NCBI RefSeq assembly: GCF_003319175.1
Contig: NZ_QOHK01000004.1
Coordinates: 248,001 to 312,000 of the forward strand
Origin: Blastococcus sp. TF02-8
GTDB lineage: Bacteria > Actinomycetota > Actinomycetes > Mycobacteriales > Geodermatophilaceae
Length of the DNA: 64,000 nt
Direction: 5' to 3'
Below the pieces are notes generated by a model. It was not told the DNA's origin and ran no database searches. It worked only from the letters and a program-made list of their open reading frames with translations. Both the position numbers and the translations under genes were made by a program. Shown here one piece after another: positions 23,930 to 32,812 of the stretch; within the stretch, counting starts at the first letter, position 1, and each line of letters begins with the position of its first letter.

Positions 23930-24820
23930 TCACACGTGCCACGGGAACCGGCCGAAGTCGGGGTCGCGCTTCTCGAGGAAGGCGTCCCGGCCCTCCACGG
24001 CCTCCTCGGCCATGTAGGCCAGCCGCGTGGTCTCCCCCGCGAACAGCTGCTGGCCGACCAGGCCGTCGTCGATGAGGTTGAACGAGTACTTCAGCATCCG
24101 CTGCGCCGTCGGGCTCTTCGCCACGATCTTCCGGCCCCAGTCCAGGGCGGTCGCCTCCAGCTCGGCGTGCGGGACGACCCGGTTGACCATGCCCATGCGG
24201 TGCGCGTCCTCGGCGGTGTACTCGTCACCCAGGAAGAAGATCTCGCGGGCGAACTTCTGGCCGACCTGGCGGGCGAGGTAGGCCGAGCCGAAGCCCCCGT
24301 CGAAGCTGCCGACGTCGGCGTCGGTCTGCTTGAACCGCGCGTGCTCGGCGCTGGCCAGCGTCAGGTCGGCGACGACGTGCAGGCTGTGCCCGCCACCGGC
24401 GGCCCAGCCGGGCACCACGCAGATCACGACCTTGGGCATGAAGCGGATGAGCCGCTGGGCCTCGAGGATGTGCAGCCGGCCGCTCGACCGGCCCTTGTCG
24501 TGCTCGTAGCCGTACTTCCCGCGCACCCGCTGGTCCCCGCCGGAGCAGAACGCCCAGCCGCCGTCGCGGGGGCTGGGGCCGTTGCCGGTGAGGATCACGC
24601 AGCCGACGTCGGTGGACAGGCGCGCGTGCTCCAGGGCCTCGATCAGCTCGTCCACCGTCTGCGGGCGGAAGGCGTTGCGCACCTCAGGGCGGTCGAAGGC
24701 GATCCGCACGACGCCGGCGTCCACGGCGCGGTGGTAGGTGACGTCCTCGAAGTCGAAGCCCTCGACGGGCGCCCAGGCGGAGCTGTCGAAGATCTCGGAG
24801 ACGTCGTCGCGCGCGGTCAT
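23930..24820 (-). CDS. menB: 1,4-dihydroxy-2-naphthoyl-CoA synthase
   Basis: A 296-residue crotonase-fold enzyme that closes the second ring of naphthoquinone, converting o-succinylbenzoyl-CoA to DHNA-CoA in menaquinone synthesis. MenB signatures are FCSGGDQRVRGKYGY, the oxyanion-hole Gly of PGWAAGGGHSLHVVADLTLA, DADVGSFDGGFGS and the conserved C-terminal EKRDPDFGRFPWHV. Length and ends match the family, so the ATG at 24820 is safe. Other men genes are not in the window. Menaquinone is the likely acceptor for the formate dehydrogenase at 6-11 kb. Confidence 0.95.
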   Translation of the reverse strand: MTARDDVSEIFDSSAWAPVEGFDFEDVTYHRAVDAGVVRIAFDRPEVRNAFRPQTVDELIEALEHARLSTDVGCVILTGNGPSPRDGGWAFCSGGDQRVRGKYGYEHDKGRSSGRLHILEAQRLIRFMPKVVICVVPGWAAGGGHSLHVVADLTLASAEHARFKQTDADVGSFDGGFGSAYLARQVGQKFAREIFFLGDEYTAEDAHRMGMVNRVVPHAELEATALDWGRKIVAKSPTAQRMLKYSFNLIDDGLVGQQLFAGETTRLAYMAEEAVEGRDAFLEKRDPDFGRFPWHV

Positions 24821-24866
24821 GCGCCGAACCTAGCCGGGGCCGATCAGCCGACCGGACGCCGCCGGG

Positions 24867-25637
24867 TCACTTGCCGCCACCGAGCACCCCGCCGACACCG
24901 CCGAGCGTGTCACCCACGCCGCCGACGACGCCCCCGACGACGCTGGTCAGCACGCCGTTGATGACCTCGCAGGGGCAGGGCCGGCCCTTCGAGTCCGTCT
25001 TCGGCTCCTCCGGAGGCGGCGGGGGCGGCTGCTGCTGGGTCCCGCCGCCGGTGTTCGTCGTGCCGCCGCTGGTCGTGCCGCCGCCACCGGTGGAACCGCC
25101 GCCGCTCGGCGCCGGTGCGGGCGCCGGAGCGCCGCCGGCCGTCCAGCCGGAGCCGCCCGAGCCGGAGCCACCCGAGCCGGAGCCGCCACCGCCCGTGGTT
25201 CCGCCACCGCCCGTGGCTCCGCCCCCGCCGGCGCTCCCGCCACCACCGGAGGCGCCGCCACCCCCGGCCTGGCCGCCGCCGCTCCCGGCGCCGCCGGACT
25301 GGGCGTCGCCGGCCGGGGCAAGGGGCGTGTCACCGGGCGCCGGCGTGCGGTTGGCCTCCGTGGTGATCCCGGCCGGCCCGCTGGTCGGGGAACCGCCGCC
25401 GAAGACCCCCTCGGAGTCGCGCGACGATCCACCGCCACTGCCGCCGTCACCGGACCCGCCGCCCAGGAGCACGAGGGTCAGCGGGACGGCGATGACCATT
25501 CCCGCGCAGAGCAGGGCGAACGCGAGGAGGAAGCCGTTGCGGCGCGTGCGGCGCCCGTGGCGGCCGGCCCCGGAGCCGGTGGAGCCGTGACGTCCGGTGG
25601 GGGCTGCGGCGTGGCGGGACAGGACGAGCTCCTTCAT
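24867..25637 (-). CDS. single-pass membrane protein with Gly-rich exterior domain
   Basis: A 256-residue protein with a basic cytoplasmic head (RHGRRTRRNG), one membrane helix (about residues 35-60) and a long extracellular tail. The tail is low complexity: runs of Gly with Ser, Thr and Ala (about 64-195), then poly-Pro (QQQPPPPPPEEP). It ends in a short ordered part with CPCEVINGVLTSVVG and a repeating VGGV pattern that could lie on or in the membrane. No enzyme domain. The two adjacent Cys could form a disulfide or bind metal. It is probably a cell-envelope linker; function unknown. The repetitive coding makes both strands open over much of its length. Confidence 0.65.
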   Translation of the reverse strand: MKELVLSRHAAAPTGRHGSTGSGAGRHGRRTRRNGFLLAFALLCAGMVIAVPLTLVLLGGGSGDGGSGGGSSRDSEGVFGGGSPTSGPAGITTEANRTPAPGDTPLAPAGDAQSGGAGSGGGQAGGGGASGGGGSAGGGGATGGGGTTGGGGSGSGGSGSGGSGWTAGGAPAPAPAPSGGGSTGGGGTTSGGTTNTGGGTQQQPPPPPPEEPKTDSKGRPCPCEVINGVLTSVVGGVVGGVGDTLGGVGGVLGGGK

Positions 25638-25714
25638 GGCGTGCGGTGACGCTGCCCCGCCCCGAGCCGGGGAGAGGACATCGGAGGGAGAGTGCCCAGC
25701 CCTCCGTCAGGTAT

Positions 25715-26191
25715 TCATCCGATCGGTGGACGCATCAGGAGCCACAGGCGTCCCAGCGAGGCGGCGAGCCCGGGGTGCAGCTCGACGTCGGCGAGGCGCG
25801 CCCGGGGCACCCACGCCACGCCGTCGCTCTCGCCGTCCAGCCGCAGGTCGGAGGCCTCGAACGGGCGCGCCGGGCGGGCGAGCACGGTCGTGTAGGCCCA
25901 GCCGCCGTGGTCGTCGACCGAGTGCTCGCCGAGCACCAGGTCCTCCGGGGTGAGGCCGAGCTCCTCCCCCGCCTCGCGCAGCGCACCGGCCTCCGGTGCC
26001 TCGCCGGCGTGGAGCGCGCCGCCGGGCGTGCCCCAGGTGCCGCCGTGGTGGGACCAGGTCGCCCGGTGCTGCAGCAGCAGCTCGGGACCGTCCTCGCCGT
26101 CCCGGTGGATCAGCAGGCCGGCGGCCCCGGCGCGGCCCCAGTGCCGGTGCCCCTGCGCGCACAGGGTCCAGCCGTCGGTCGAGCTCAGCAC
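25715..26191 (-). CDS. Nudix hydrolase
   Basis: A 158-residue Nudix protein. The box GGALHAGEAPEAGALREAGEELGL region fits G-x5-E-x7-RE-U-x-EE-x-G-U exactly (first part GGALHAGEAPEAGA, then LREAGEELGL). The GTG at 26191 is used because sequence before it is not family-like. Strands before the box (AAGLLIHRDG, ELLLQHRATWSHHGGTW) resemble the group that acts on oxidised or damaged nucleotides and related diphosphates. Substrate unknown. A perfect palindrome lies in the divergent gap upstream. Confidence 0.85.
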   Translation of the reverse strand: MLSSTDGWTLCAQGHRHWGRAGAAGLLIHRDGEDGPELLLQHRATWSHHGGTWGTPGGALHAGEAPEAGALREAGEELGLTPEDLVLGEHSVDDHGGWAYTTVLARPARPFEASDLRLDGESDGVAWVPRARLADVELHPGLAASLGRLWLLMRPPIG

Positions 26192-26253
26192 GCATCCAGT
26201 GAACCCTGCGCCGGCGGCCGCCGCCGGGAGCGGGACCACTCCCCCTCCGAAGC

Positions 26254-26287
26254 TCCGACCCTGCTCACTCCTGTGAGCAGGGTCGGA
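26254..26287. promoter_or_regulatory. perfect 15-bp inverted repeat in a divergent promoter region
   Basis: TCCGACCCTGCTCAC, four bases, GTGAGCAGGGTCGGA. It lies 63 bp upstream of the Nudix gene and 69 bp upstream of the MaoC gene, which point away from each other, so it is not at any gene end. It may be an operator for a dimeric regulator or a structured 5' leader. A terminator from an unseen RNA is the alternative. Confidence 0.45.
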
Positions 26288-26355
26288 CTGTCGCAGGACT
26301 AAGTTCCGTGGGGGCACCCCGGCGGCGGGTGCACGGCGACGGAGGACGGACCCGC

Positions 26356-26814
26356 ATGACCACGACGACGACGATGGCCGAGCTGGACGGGCTGATCGGC
26401 ACCGAGCTCGGCACGAGCGACTGGTACGAGGTCACGCAGGAGCACGTGAACCTCTTCGCCGACGCCACCGGCGACCACCAGTGGATCCACATCGACGTCG
26501 AGCGCGCGACCAAGGAGAGCCCCTTCGGTGGCCCCATCGCGCACGGGTACCTCACGCTGTCGCTGCTCGTGCCGCTGTTCGGCCAGGTCCTGCTCGTCAC
26601 CGACACGGTGATGGGCGTGAACTACGGGCTGAACAAGGTGCGCTTCCCCTCCCCGGTGCCGGTGGGCTCCCGGGTGCGGCTGACCGCGACGCTGGCCGGG
26701 GTCGAGGAGATCGCCGGCGGCAAGCAGCTGACCTTCTCCTGCGTCATCGAGCGCGAGGGCGGCGACAAGCCGGTCTGCATCGCCGAGCCGGTCTACCGCT
26801 ACTACGGCGGCTGA
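26356..26814 (+). CDS. MaoC-like (R)-specific enoyl-CoA hydratase
   Basis: A 152-residue hot-dog-fold protein. ATGDHQWIHID carries the catalytic Asp/His hydratase motif, and FGGPIAHGYLTLSL is the family's substrate-tunnel segment. GGAGGACGG precedes the ATG at 26356. It should hydrate 2-enoyl-CoA to (R)-3-hydroxyacyl-CoA. A closely similar paralogue is at 59997-60458 (both share SPFGGPIAHGYLTLSL and KVRFPSPVPVG). It heads a co-directional run: the LOG gene starts 3 bp after its stop. Confidence 0.88.
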   Translation: MTTTTTMAELDGLIGTELGTSDWYEVTQEHVNLFADATGDHQWIHIDVERATKESPFGGPIAHGYLTLSLLVPLFGQVLLVTDTVMGVNYGLNKVRFPSPVPVGSRVRLTATLAGVEEIAGGKQLTFSCVIEREGGDKPVCIAEPVYRYYGG

Positions 26815-26817
26815 CGC

Positions 26818-27381
26818 TTGCGCATCGCCGTCTTCACCGGGTCGCACGCCGGTCCGCCCACGCACACCGCGGCAGCCGCCGCCTTCGCGACCGACCTGGC
26901 CCGGGCCGGGGTCGGGATCGTCTACGGCGGCGGGCACGTGGGGATGATGGGCACGGTCGCCGACGCCGCCCTGGCCGCCGGCGGCGAGGTCATCGGCGTC
27001 ATGCCCCAGCACCTGGTCGACGACGAGGTCGCGCACGCGGGCCTGCCGCGGCTCGACGTCGTGCAGACGATGCACGAGCGCAAGGCGCGCATGGCGGAGC
27101 TCTCCGACGCCTTCGTCGCGCTGCCCGGCGCGGCCGGCACGCTCGAGGAGCTGTTCGAGGCCTGGACGTGGGGGATGCTCGGCCTGCACGCGAAGCCCAC
27201 CCTGCTGCTCGACGTCGACGGTTTCTGGCAGCCGCTGCTCGGCCAGCTCCGCCGGATGGTCGACGACGGCTACCTCGACGCCCGGCGGCTCGAGGCGCTG
27301 GGCGTGGTCGAGGACGCCGCGGGGCTGCTGACCTTCGTCGAGGGCTACGAGCACCCGCCGCGGAAATGGACGGCGCGGTAG
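26818..27381 (+). CDS. LOG family (TIGR00730) nucleotide phosphoribohydrolase
   Basis: A 187-residue Rossmann protein of the 'lysine decarboxylase-like' LOG family, which removes ribose-5-phosphate from nucleoside monophosphates such as cytokinin precursors. Motifs: VYGGGHVGMMGTVADAAL, MHERKARM, and LPGAAGTLEELFEAWTW, where the usual PGGxGT has Ala for the second Gly. The start is TTG (26818), giving MRIAVFTGS, which fits the first strand. The spacing of 3 bp from the MaoC stop implies coupling. The cellular substrate in bacteria is often unclear. Confidence 0.88.
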   Translation: MRIAVFTGSHAGPPTHTAAAAAFATDLARAGVGIVYGGGHVGMMGTVADAALAAGGEVIGVMPQHLVDDEVAHAGLPRLDVVQTMHERKARMAELSDAFVALPGAAGTLEELFEAWTWGMLGLHAKPTLLLDVDGFWQPLLGQLRRMVDDGYLDARRLEALGVVEDAAGLLTFVEGYEHPPRKWTAR

Positions 27382-27422
27382 ATGTAACCCCCCAGCAACA
27401 CGAATCGTGGTGCACTGGGGCG

Positions 27423-28358
27423 ATGCCTTCTCGCCAGGTCTCCGACAGCCGGATCGTCCACGGGCACAAGCGCGCCTTCATCCGCGCGGGGAGCGGACCG
27501 GTCCTCCTCCTGCTGCACGGCATCGGGAACAACTGCCAGACCTGGGCCAAGGTCATCGACCGGCTGGCGCAGACGCACACCGTGATCGCGCCCGACCTCC
27601 TGGGGCACGGCAACTCCGACAAGCCGCGCGGCGACTACTCGCTGGCCGCCTACGCCAACGGGATGCGCGACCTGCTCACCGTGCTCGACGTCGAGCGCGC
27701 GACCGTCGTCGGCCACTCCCTGGGCGGCGGCATCGCGCTGCAGTTCGCCTACCAGTTCCCCGAGCGCTGCGAGCGGCTCGCCCTGGTGGGCAGCGGTGGC
27801 CTCGGCCCGGAGCTCTCCGCCGGGCTCCGCGCCGCCACCCTTCCGGGTGCGGAGCTCGTCATCACCGCCCTCGCCGAGGTCTCCCCGCCGCTGCGCGCGG
27901 GCCTGCAGGCGGTGGAGAACGTGGGCCGGGTGGCCGGGTGGCGGCGGCTCGGCGACCTCGCCCAGGCACTCGACGCCCTGCTGGGGCTCAAGGACATCGA
28001 GGCACGGCGGGCCTTCCTGCGCACACTGCGCGGCGTCGTGGACGCGCGCGGGCAGTCGGTCACGGCGCTGGACCGGATCTACCTCGCCGATTCGGTGCCG
28101 ATGCTGGTCATCTGGGGCAGCCGCGACCCGATCGTCCCGGCCCAGCACGCCGAGGCGGTGCGCACGCTCGTGCCCTCGGCCCGGGTCGAGGTCTTCGAGG
28201 GCGCCGGGCACTGGCCGCACCTGGACGAGCCGGGCCGGTTCTGCGACGTGCTGCTCGACTTCATCGCCACCACCGAGCCGGCGAACCACGACCTGGACAG
28301 CTGGCGGCGGCTGCTCGCGCAGAACTGGGACGGCGTGCCGAGGCCCGTCGGGCGCTGA
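27423..28358 (+). CDS. alpha/beta hydrolase
   Basis: A 311-residue hydrolase with oxyanion loop LLHGIGNN, nucleophile elbow VGHSLGGG (Ser), acid in WGSRDPIVP and catalytic His in GAGHWPHLDEP. It resembles the esterase/lipase branch near haloalkane dehalogenase-like proteins of actinobacteria. No signal peptide, so it is intracellular. It lies 41 bp after the LOG gene on the same strand. Substrate unknown. Confidence 0.88.
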   Translation: MPSRQVSDSRIVHGHKRAFIRAGSGPVLLLLHGIGNNCQTWAKVIDRLAQTHTVIAPDLLGHGNSDKPRGDYSLAAYANGMRDLLTVLDVERATVVGHSLGGGIALQFAYQFPERCERLALVGSGGLGPELSAGLRAATLPGAELVITALAEVSPPLRAGLQAVENVGRVAGWRRLGDLAQALDALLGLKDIEARRAFLRTLRGVVDARGQSVTALDRIYLADSVPMLVIWGSRDPIVPAQHAEAVRTLVPSARVEVFEGAGHWPHLDEPGRFCDVLLDFIATTEPANHDLDSWRRLLAQNWDGVPRPVGR

Positions 28359-28385
28359 TCCGCGCCGCTGCCTAGCGTCCCGGGC

Positions 28386-29516
28386 ATGCACCCCACCCGC
28401 CCCGAGCACTGGGACGTCGTCGTCGTGGGGGGCGGGCCGGCCGGTTCGGCGGCCGCCCTGGCCGCGCGGCGGGCCGCCCCCGACGCGCGCGTCCTCGTCC
28501 TCGACCGCGCCGACTTCCCGCGCGACAAGGTCTGCGGTGACGGCATCGCCCCCGAGGCCCTCGACGTCCTGGCCGGGCTGGGGCTGGACCCGGCTTTCGT
28601 CACCTCCGGCTATCCGGCCGTCCCCCGGCTCCGGCTGCGCTCGCCCCGCGACACCACGGTGGAGCGGGCCACCCGGCGCCCTTCCCACGTGATCCCCCGC
28701 GCCGTCCTCGACGCTCGGCTGGTCGCAGCGGCACAGGACGCCGGCGCCGAGCTGCGCCGGTGGCAGGTCCGGCACGTCCGCATGCGCGGCCGCCACGTGG
28801 AGCTGGACCGCGCACTCACCGCCGACGTCGTCGTGGCGGCCGACGGCGCGGAGTCCGTGGTCCGCCGGGCGTTGCGGGTGCAGCGCAACCTGCCGCACCA
28901 GCTCGCCGTGGCGATCCGCGGCTACGCGCCCGAGCCGCCCGGCCAGTCCGGCGTCCAGGTGCTGATCACGACCGAGCAGCGCTGGCCGGCCTACGCCTGG
29001 TCCTTCCCGCTCGGCGACGGGCGGGCCAACGTCGGTTACGGCGAGCTGGTCTCCGGCGGGGCCACCCGTGCCGGCCTGGTCGAGGGGCTGCACCGCTTGC
29101 TCCCCGGCGTCGAGGTCGAGGCGCTGCGGGCGCACCGGTTGCCGCTGAGCACCGGGCGGCCGCGGCAGCCCGACGGGCGGGTGCTGCTGGCCGGCGACGC
29201 GGCGTCGCTGATCAACCCCCTCACCGGCGAGGGGATCTTCTACGCGGTGCTGTCGGGAGCGCTCGCGGGCGAGGCGGCCGTCTCCGGCGGCGATCCGGGG
29301 GCATCGATGCGCCGCGCTCTGAGCCGTCGCCTCGGACGGCACCTGCTGCACTCGTCGGTGGCCTCCCGGCTCAGCAGCCGTCCGGCCCTGATGGACGCCG
29401 TCCTCCGCGCCGCCGCCCACGACCAGCGGGTGTTCGACGACGTCGTGGACCTCGGGCTGGCCGACGGCCGGCTCCGGGCGCGCACGCTGGCCGCGGCGGT
29501 CCGCCGGCTGCGCTGA
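28386..29516 (+). CDS. FAD-dependent geranylgeranyl reductase family protein
   Basis: A 376-residue flavoprotein. WDVVVVGGGPAGSAAALAA is the FAD Rossmann motif, KVCGDGIAPEALDVL the signature of the geranylgeranyl reductase/digeranylgeranylglycerophospholipid reductase family, and LLAGDAASLINPLTGEGI the second FAD-contact motif. In actinobacteria such proteins often reduce isoprenoid side chains, for example of menaquinone, so a link to the quinone pool is possible but not shown. It is the last gene of the plus-strand run 26356-29516 and stops 7 bp before a convergent gene. Confidence 0.88.
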   Translation: MHPTRPEHWDVVVVGGGPAGSAAALAARRAAPDARVLVLDRADFPRDKVCGDGIAPEALDVLAGLGLDPAFVTSGYPAVPRLRLRSPRDTTVERATRRPSHVIPRAVLDARLVAAAQDAGAELRRWQVRHVRMRGRHVELDRALTADVVVAADGAESVVRRALRVQRNLPHQLAVAIRGYAPEPPGQSGVQVLITTEQRWPAYAWSFPLGDGRANVGYGELVSGGATRAGLVEGLHRLLPGVEVEALRAHRLPLSTGRPRQPDGRVLLAGDAASLINPLTGEGIFYAVLSGALAGEAAVSGGDPGASMRRALSRRLGRHLLHSSVASRLSSRPALMDAVLRAAAHDQRVFDDVVDLGLADGRLRARTLAAAVRRLR

Positions 29517-29522
29517 GCCGGC

Positions 29523-30563
29523 TCAGGCGAACGCGACCTCGACGCGGCCGCGACCGCCGCGCTTGGCGGCGTAGAGCGCGTCGTCGGCCGCTGCGTACAG
29601 CGTGCGCAGGTCGTCCCCCGACCGGTCGGCGTGCGCGACGCCGAGGCTGATGGAGAGGCCGTAGAGGGTGCCGTCGGGCAGCACCAGCGGCTCGCCCCGG
29701 ACGGCGTCGAGGAGCTGCTCGGCGCGGCGGACGGCGGTGTCGCGCGTGCAGTCCCTCAGCAGCACGGCGACCTCGTCGCCGCCCATCCGGCTCACGACCG
29801 CATCGCTGGAGCGCGTCTGCTGCTTGATGATCTTCGAGAGGTGCACCAGGGCGTCGTCGCCGGCGAGATGCCCGTGCGCGTCGTTGATGGACTTGAACTC
29901 GTCGACGTCCATGAGCAGCAGCGCCGTCCCGGCCTCGGGGCCGGTGCGGGCCAGCGCCGTGGTGAGCGCGCGGTCCAGAACGCGGCGGGTGACCAGGCCG
30001 GTCAGCGCATCGACGTCGGCCTGGCGGGTGAGCGCCCCGACGAGCCGTTCCTGCGCGTTCACCGAGCGGGTCAGCAGCCCACCGGTCACCCCGAGCATGC
30101 AGCCGAAGAAGACGAAGTCGGTGAAGGCGGACTCCACGGCGTGCGTGGTGAACAGCATGATCCCGCCGGCCACGATCGTCTGGGCGGTGACGAGCACCGC
30201 CCCTGCCGTCCGCAGGTGGAACCCGGCGTACAGGACGACGAAGACGAGGAAGGCCTGGCCCCGCGTGGACGTGCCGCCGGCCTCGACGGCGAGCGCGCAG
30301 AGGACCGTCACGCCGATCACGGCCAGCCCGATGAACCCGCCGACCCGGTCCAGCCGCTGCGCGGGGACCCAGTGGAAGATGCCGGCCGTCGCGGACAGCC
30401 CGGCACAGCAGGCCCACACGACGGCACTGCTGGCGTCGCTGTCGGTCGAGGGCCCGATCACCCCGACCAGGGCCATCATCCCGGTGCAGACCAGGAGCAC
30501 GATCACCGCCGTGCGTGCGGCGGTGCGCGGGTCACGCGCGCGCAGCGACGCCGGGATGCTCAC
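29523..30563 (-). CDS. membrane diguanylate cyclase (GGDEF)
   Basis: A 346-residue protein with about six membrane helices (residues 15-165), a short linker helix and a GGDEF domain from about 180. The active-site motif reads RMGGDEVAVLL (GGDEV; the last position varies in active cyclases), with LMDVDEFKSINDAHGH for metal and GTP binding. The RxxD inhibitory site position holds RSSD (QTRSSDAVVSRMGG). It should make c-di-GMP under control of an unknown membrane signal. There is no partner phosphodiesterase adjacent. Confidence 0.9.
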   Translation of the reverse strand: MSIPASLRARDPRTAARTAVIVLLVCTGMMALVGVIGPSTDSDASSAVVWACCAGLSATAGIFHWVPAQRLDRVGGFIGLAVIGVTVLCALAVEAGGTSTRGQAFLVFVVLYAGFHLRTAGAVLVTAQTIVAGGIMLFTTHAVESAFTDFVFFGCMLGVTGGLLTRSVNAQERLVGALTRQADVDALTGLVTRRVLDRALTTALARTGPEAGTALLLMDVDEFKSINDAHGHLAGDDALVHLSKIIKQQTRSSDAVVSRMGGDEVAVLLRDCTRDTAVRRAEQLLDAVRGEPLVLPDGTLYGLSISLGVAHADRSGDDLRTLYAAADDALYAAKRGGRGRVEVAFA

Positions 30564-30647
30564 CTCCTCCCATCGGCACGCAACCCCCGTGACATGAGCG
30601 GAATACCTGGTTCCGGAATGTTGTCCTGACCCGTCCGGGGGAGCCGG

Positions 30648-31472
30648 TCAGCGCAGGGCGGTCACCATGGTGGAGCCGGCCGGGCCGAACATCTCCACGA
30701 CGAAGCCGAGCTGGGCCAGGACGTCGGCGATCGTGCCGTTCATCAGCTCCTGCACCGCGCCGTCGGCCTCCGGACCACGCGACCCCTGGACGCTGAGCCG
30801 GTGGTGGGTGCGCCAGCTGACCACGACGCCGCAGGTCACCGTGTCGGGCGCCAGCCAGACGCCGCCGGTCGGGGTCTCCTGGTTCGCGTCGTACAGCGGC
30901 AGCCCCGCCTCGACCAGGGCCGCGGTGATCTCCACGACCAGCGTGGTCAGCGGGTCGGTGTCGGTCAGCAGGGCGTCCCAGTCCTCGGGCAGCCGGTCCA
31001 GCTGGTCGCCCAGCTCGGCCAGCCAGGCCCGGTCCTCCGGGGAGGGGCGCGGGGCGATCGTGCCGTCCGCGCGCCGGGCACCGTAGACGGTGACGGCGGG
31101 CAGCTCGGCGGCCAGCGCAGCCCAGTCCGCGTCGAGCTTGTCGTCGAAGGGCCCGCTCAGCACCTGGGCGTCCTCGCCGACCAGCCACCACGTCGGCGCG
31201 GTCGCGGCGGGCGCCGGCGGCGCCTCCACCGGACGGACGGCGACGGCGACCTGACCCTGCCCCTCCGCGCTGGGCCGAGGGCCCCCCGCGGCGGCGCGAC
31301 GGCCGGCCGGGTGGTTGCTCATGCTGCGGGCGATCGCGGCCTCGGACGTGCGTGCGCCGTTCCGCTCGAACTCGTAGCGGGCGGTCGAACTGGCGCCGAG
31401 GATCACCACCACCGCGGTCGACAGCAGAAAGCCCAGCAGCGCGGTGGCCGGCCACAACAGCAACGTGCCCAT
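30648..31472 (-). CDS. unknown membrane-anchored protein
   Basis: A 274-residue protein, not recognised. MGTLLLWPATALLGFLLSTA, continuing hydrophobic to about residue 27, is an N-terminal membrane anchor. A disordered stretch follows (about 45-90), then a folded domain with WWLVGEDAQVLSGPFDDK, LPEDWDALLTDTDPL and GVWLAPDTVTCGVVVSWRTH. ATG 31472 was chosen; GTG 31478 is possible. The upstream gap to the divergent gene at 31859 is 386 bp. Confidence 0.6.
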   Translation of the reverse strand: MGTLLLWPATALLGFLLSTAVVVILGASSTARYEFERNGARTSEAAIARSMSNHPAGRRAAAGGPRPSAEGQGQVAVAVRPVEAPPAPAATAPTWWLVGEDAQVLSGPFDDKLDADWAALAAELPAVTVYGARRADGTIAPRPSPEDRAWLAELGDQLDRLPEDWDALLTDTDPLTTLVVEITAALVEAGLPLYDANQETPTGGVWLAPDTVTCGVVVSWRTHHRLSVQGSRGPEADGAVQELMNGTIADVLAQLGFVVEMFGPAGSTMVTALR

Positions 31473-31858
31473 GGTCACGGGGGAGACTCCTCGGTGCCCT
31501 CGCCGCGGCGGGAAGTACCGCGGTGTGGGGAAGAAGTTACGGCCGCCGACGCCGCCGACCACCCGGTTTCGGAGCACCCCGGACCGCCCCGTCACCGGAT
31601 CGTTGCGCAGGCCCACCTGTGACGTGCGTGACCCGCTCCCGACCCCGGCGTCATGTCGACAATCCGAGAGCTGACCTGCGGAAACGCGCCCGCGGAGCCG
31701 CGGTGACGCCGTCGGTGACAGGCGCGCGCGGCATGTCGCGGCGTGTCCTCCACAGTCATCGGCAGTCCCCTCGACGGCGCGTACCGAACCGCCCCACGGC
31801 GGCTCGCGCGCTGGCATCCTGTCGCCGCTCGGGGGGTTCCGACGGAGGAGACGCACCG
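31473..31858. other. 386-bp divergent intergenic region
   Basis: No gene is visible on either strand. It separates two divergently read genes and must hold both promoters. CCGCGG occurs twice near 31505-31525 around a 9-base spacer, a possible binding site. GGAGGAGACGC immediately before 31859 is the ribosome site of the plus-strand gene. I found no riboswitch or RNA gene. Confidence 0.5.
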
Positions 31859-32746
31859 ATGAGCGACGCGAGCTGGCTGCCGGATCCGGGCAGGACCCAC
31901 GAACTGCGCTACTGGAACGGCTCGGCGTGGACCGAGCACGTGTCCGACCAGGGCCGGCCGGGCCAGGACCCGCCGCCACCGGACCTCCCGCCGCCCGGCG
32001 CTCCCCTGCCTCCGCCACCGCCCCCGGCAGCCGCCCCCGCGGCGTCGGGCAAGGGCGGCTGGCGGGACCGCCTCAAGCAGGTGGCCGACCAGGGCAAGGC
32101 GCTCGCCGACCAGGGCAAGGCGAAGCTGGCCGAGCAGAACGCCAAGCGCACCGAGCAGTGGGCCAACGACCCGAGCACCCTCTGGTTCGGGGAGAGCAGG
32201 AACGCCGCGACCAGCGCCGCGGGGATCTCCAAGGCGCGGTACCGCATCACGAAGGACCGGGTCTGGATCGAGAGCGGGCTGCTCGGCACGCGCACCGAGA
32301 GCGTGCCGCTGTGGGCGGTGAAGGACATCGACGTCCGCCAGGCCGTCTGGCAGCGGGGCAACGACGTCGGCGACGTCGTCCTCACCCTCGAGGACGCCTC
32401 CTACGCGGCGACCACCGACATGTTCAACCTGAGCGGCAACGTCGAGGGGACGACGACCGGCCAGGTCGTGCTGGACAACATCGAGTCGCCCTACGCGGTG
32501 GTGGACCTGCTGTCGCCGCTGATCAGCGAGGCGCGGCAGAAGAAGACCGTCGAACGGCAGTCCCAGTACCTGCACGTCAACCCGGGCATGGCCGGGGCGG
32601 CGTTCGGCGCACCCGCCGCTCCCCCGCCGACCCCGGCCCCGCAGCCCGACCTGGTCGAGCAGCTGCGCAAGCTGGGTGAGCTGCGCGACGCGGGGATCCT
32701 CACCGAGGAGGAGTTCGCCGCCCAGAAGGCGAAAGTCCTGGGCTGA
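31859..32746 (+). CDS. DUF2510 / PH-like / SHOCT domain protein
   Basis: A 295-residue protein in three parts. Residues 1-30 (WLPDPGRTHELRYWNGSAWT) are a DUF2510 module, common at the N terminus of actinobacterial membrane-associated proteins. A Pro-rich linker (about 35-65) and charged helix follow. Residues about 100-235 form a bacterial PH-like beta domain (RYRITKDRVWIESGLLGTRT, ESVPLWAVKDIDVRQ). The last 35 residues (LVEQLRKLGELRDAGILTEE, then EFAAQKAKVLG) are a SHOCT oligomerisation motif. The combination suggests a peripheral membrane scaffold. Start chosen by the GGAGGAGACGC site. Confidence 0.8.
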   Translation: MSDASWLPDPGRTHELRYWNGSAWTEHVSDQGRPGQDPPPPDLPPPGAPLPPPPPPAAAPAASGKGGWRDRLKQVADQGKALADQGKAKLAEQNAKRTEQWANDPSTLWFGESRNAATSAAGISKARYRITKDRVWIESGLLGTRTESVPLWAVKDIDVRQAVWQRGNDVGDVVLTLEDASYAATTDMFNLSGNVEGTTTGQVVLDNIESPYAVVDLLSPLISEARQKKTVERQSQYLHVNPGMAGAAFGAPAAPPPTPAPQPDLVEQLRKLGELRDAGILTEEEFAAQKAKVLG

Positions 32747-32760
32747 TGCCCGCCGGACGA

Positions 32761-32796
32761 CGGAGGCCCGGTCCCCCGAGGGGGACCGGGCCTCCG
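32761..32796. terminator. bidirectional terminator hairpin
   Basis: A 17-bp perfect inverted repeat (CGGAGGCCCGGTCCCCC and its complement) with a 2-base centre, between the convergent ends of the SHOCT gene and the M6 protease gene. Ideal placement for ending transcription from both sides. Confidence 0.8.
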
Positions 32797-32812
32797 CCGG
32801 TGCGCTACCGGG

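Noticed and set aside
24867-25637. PE_PGRS-like or spacer-type repeat gene on the plus strand
   Set aside because: The Pro-rich plus-strand frame is the complement of the Gly-rich minus-strand protein, which has a start, membrane helix and stop in place.
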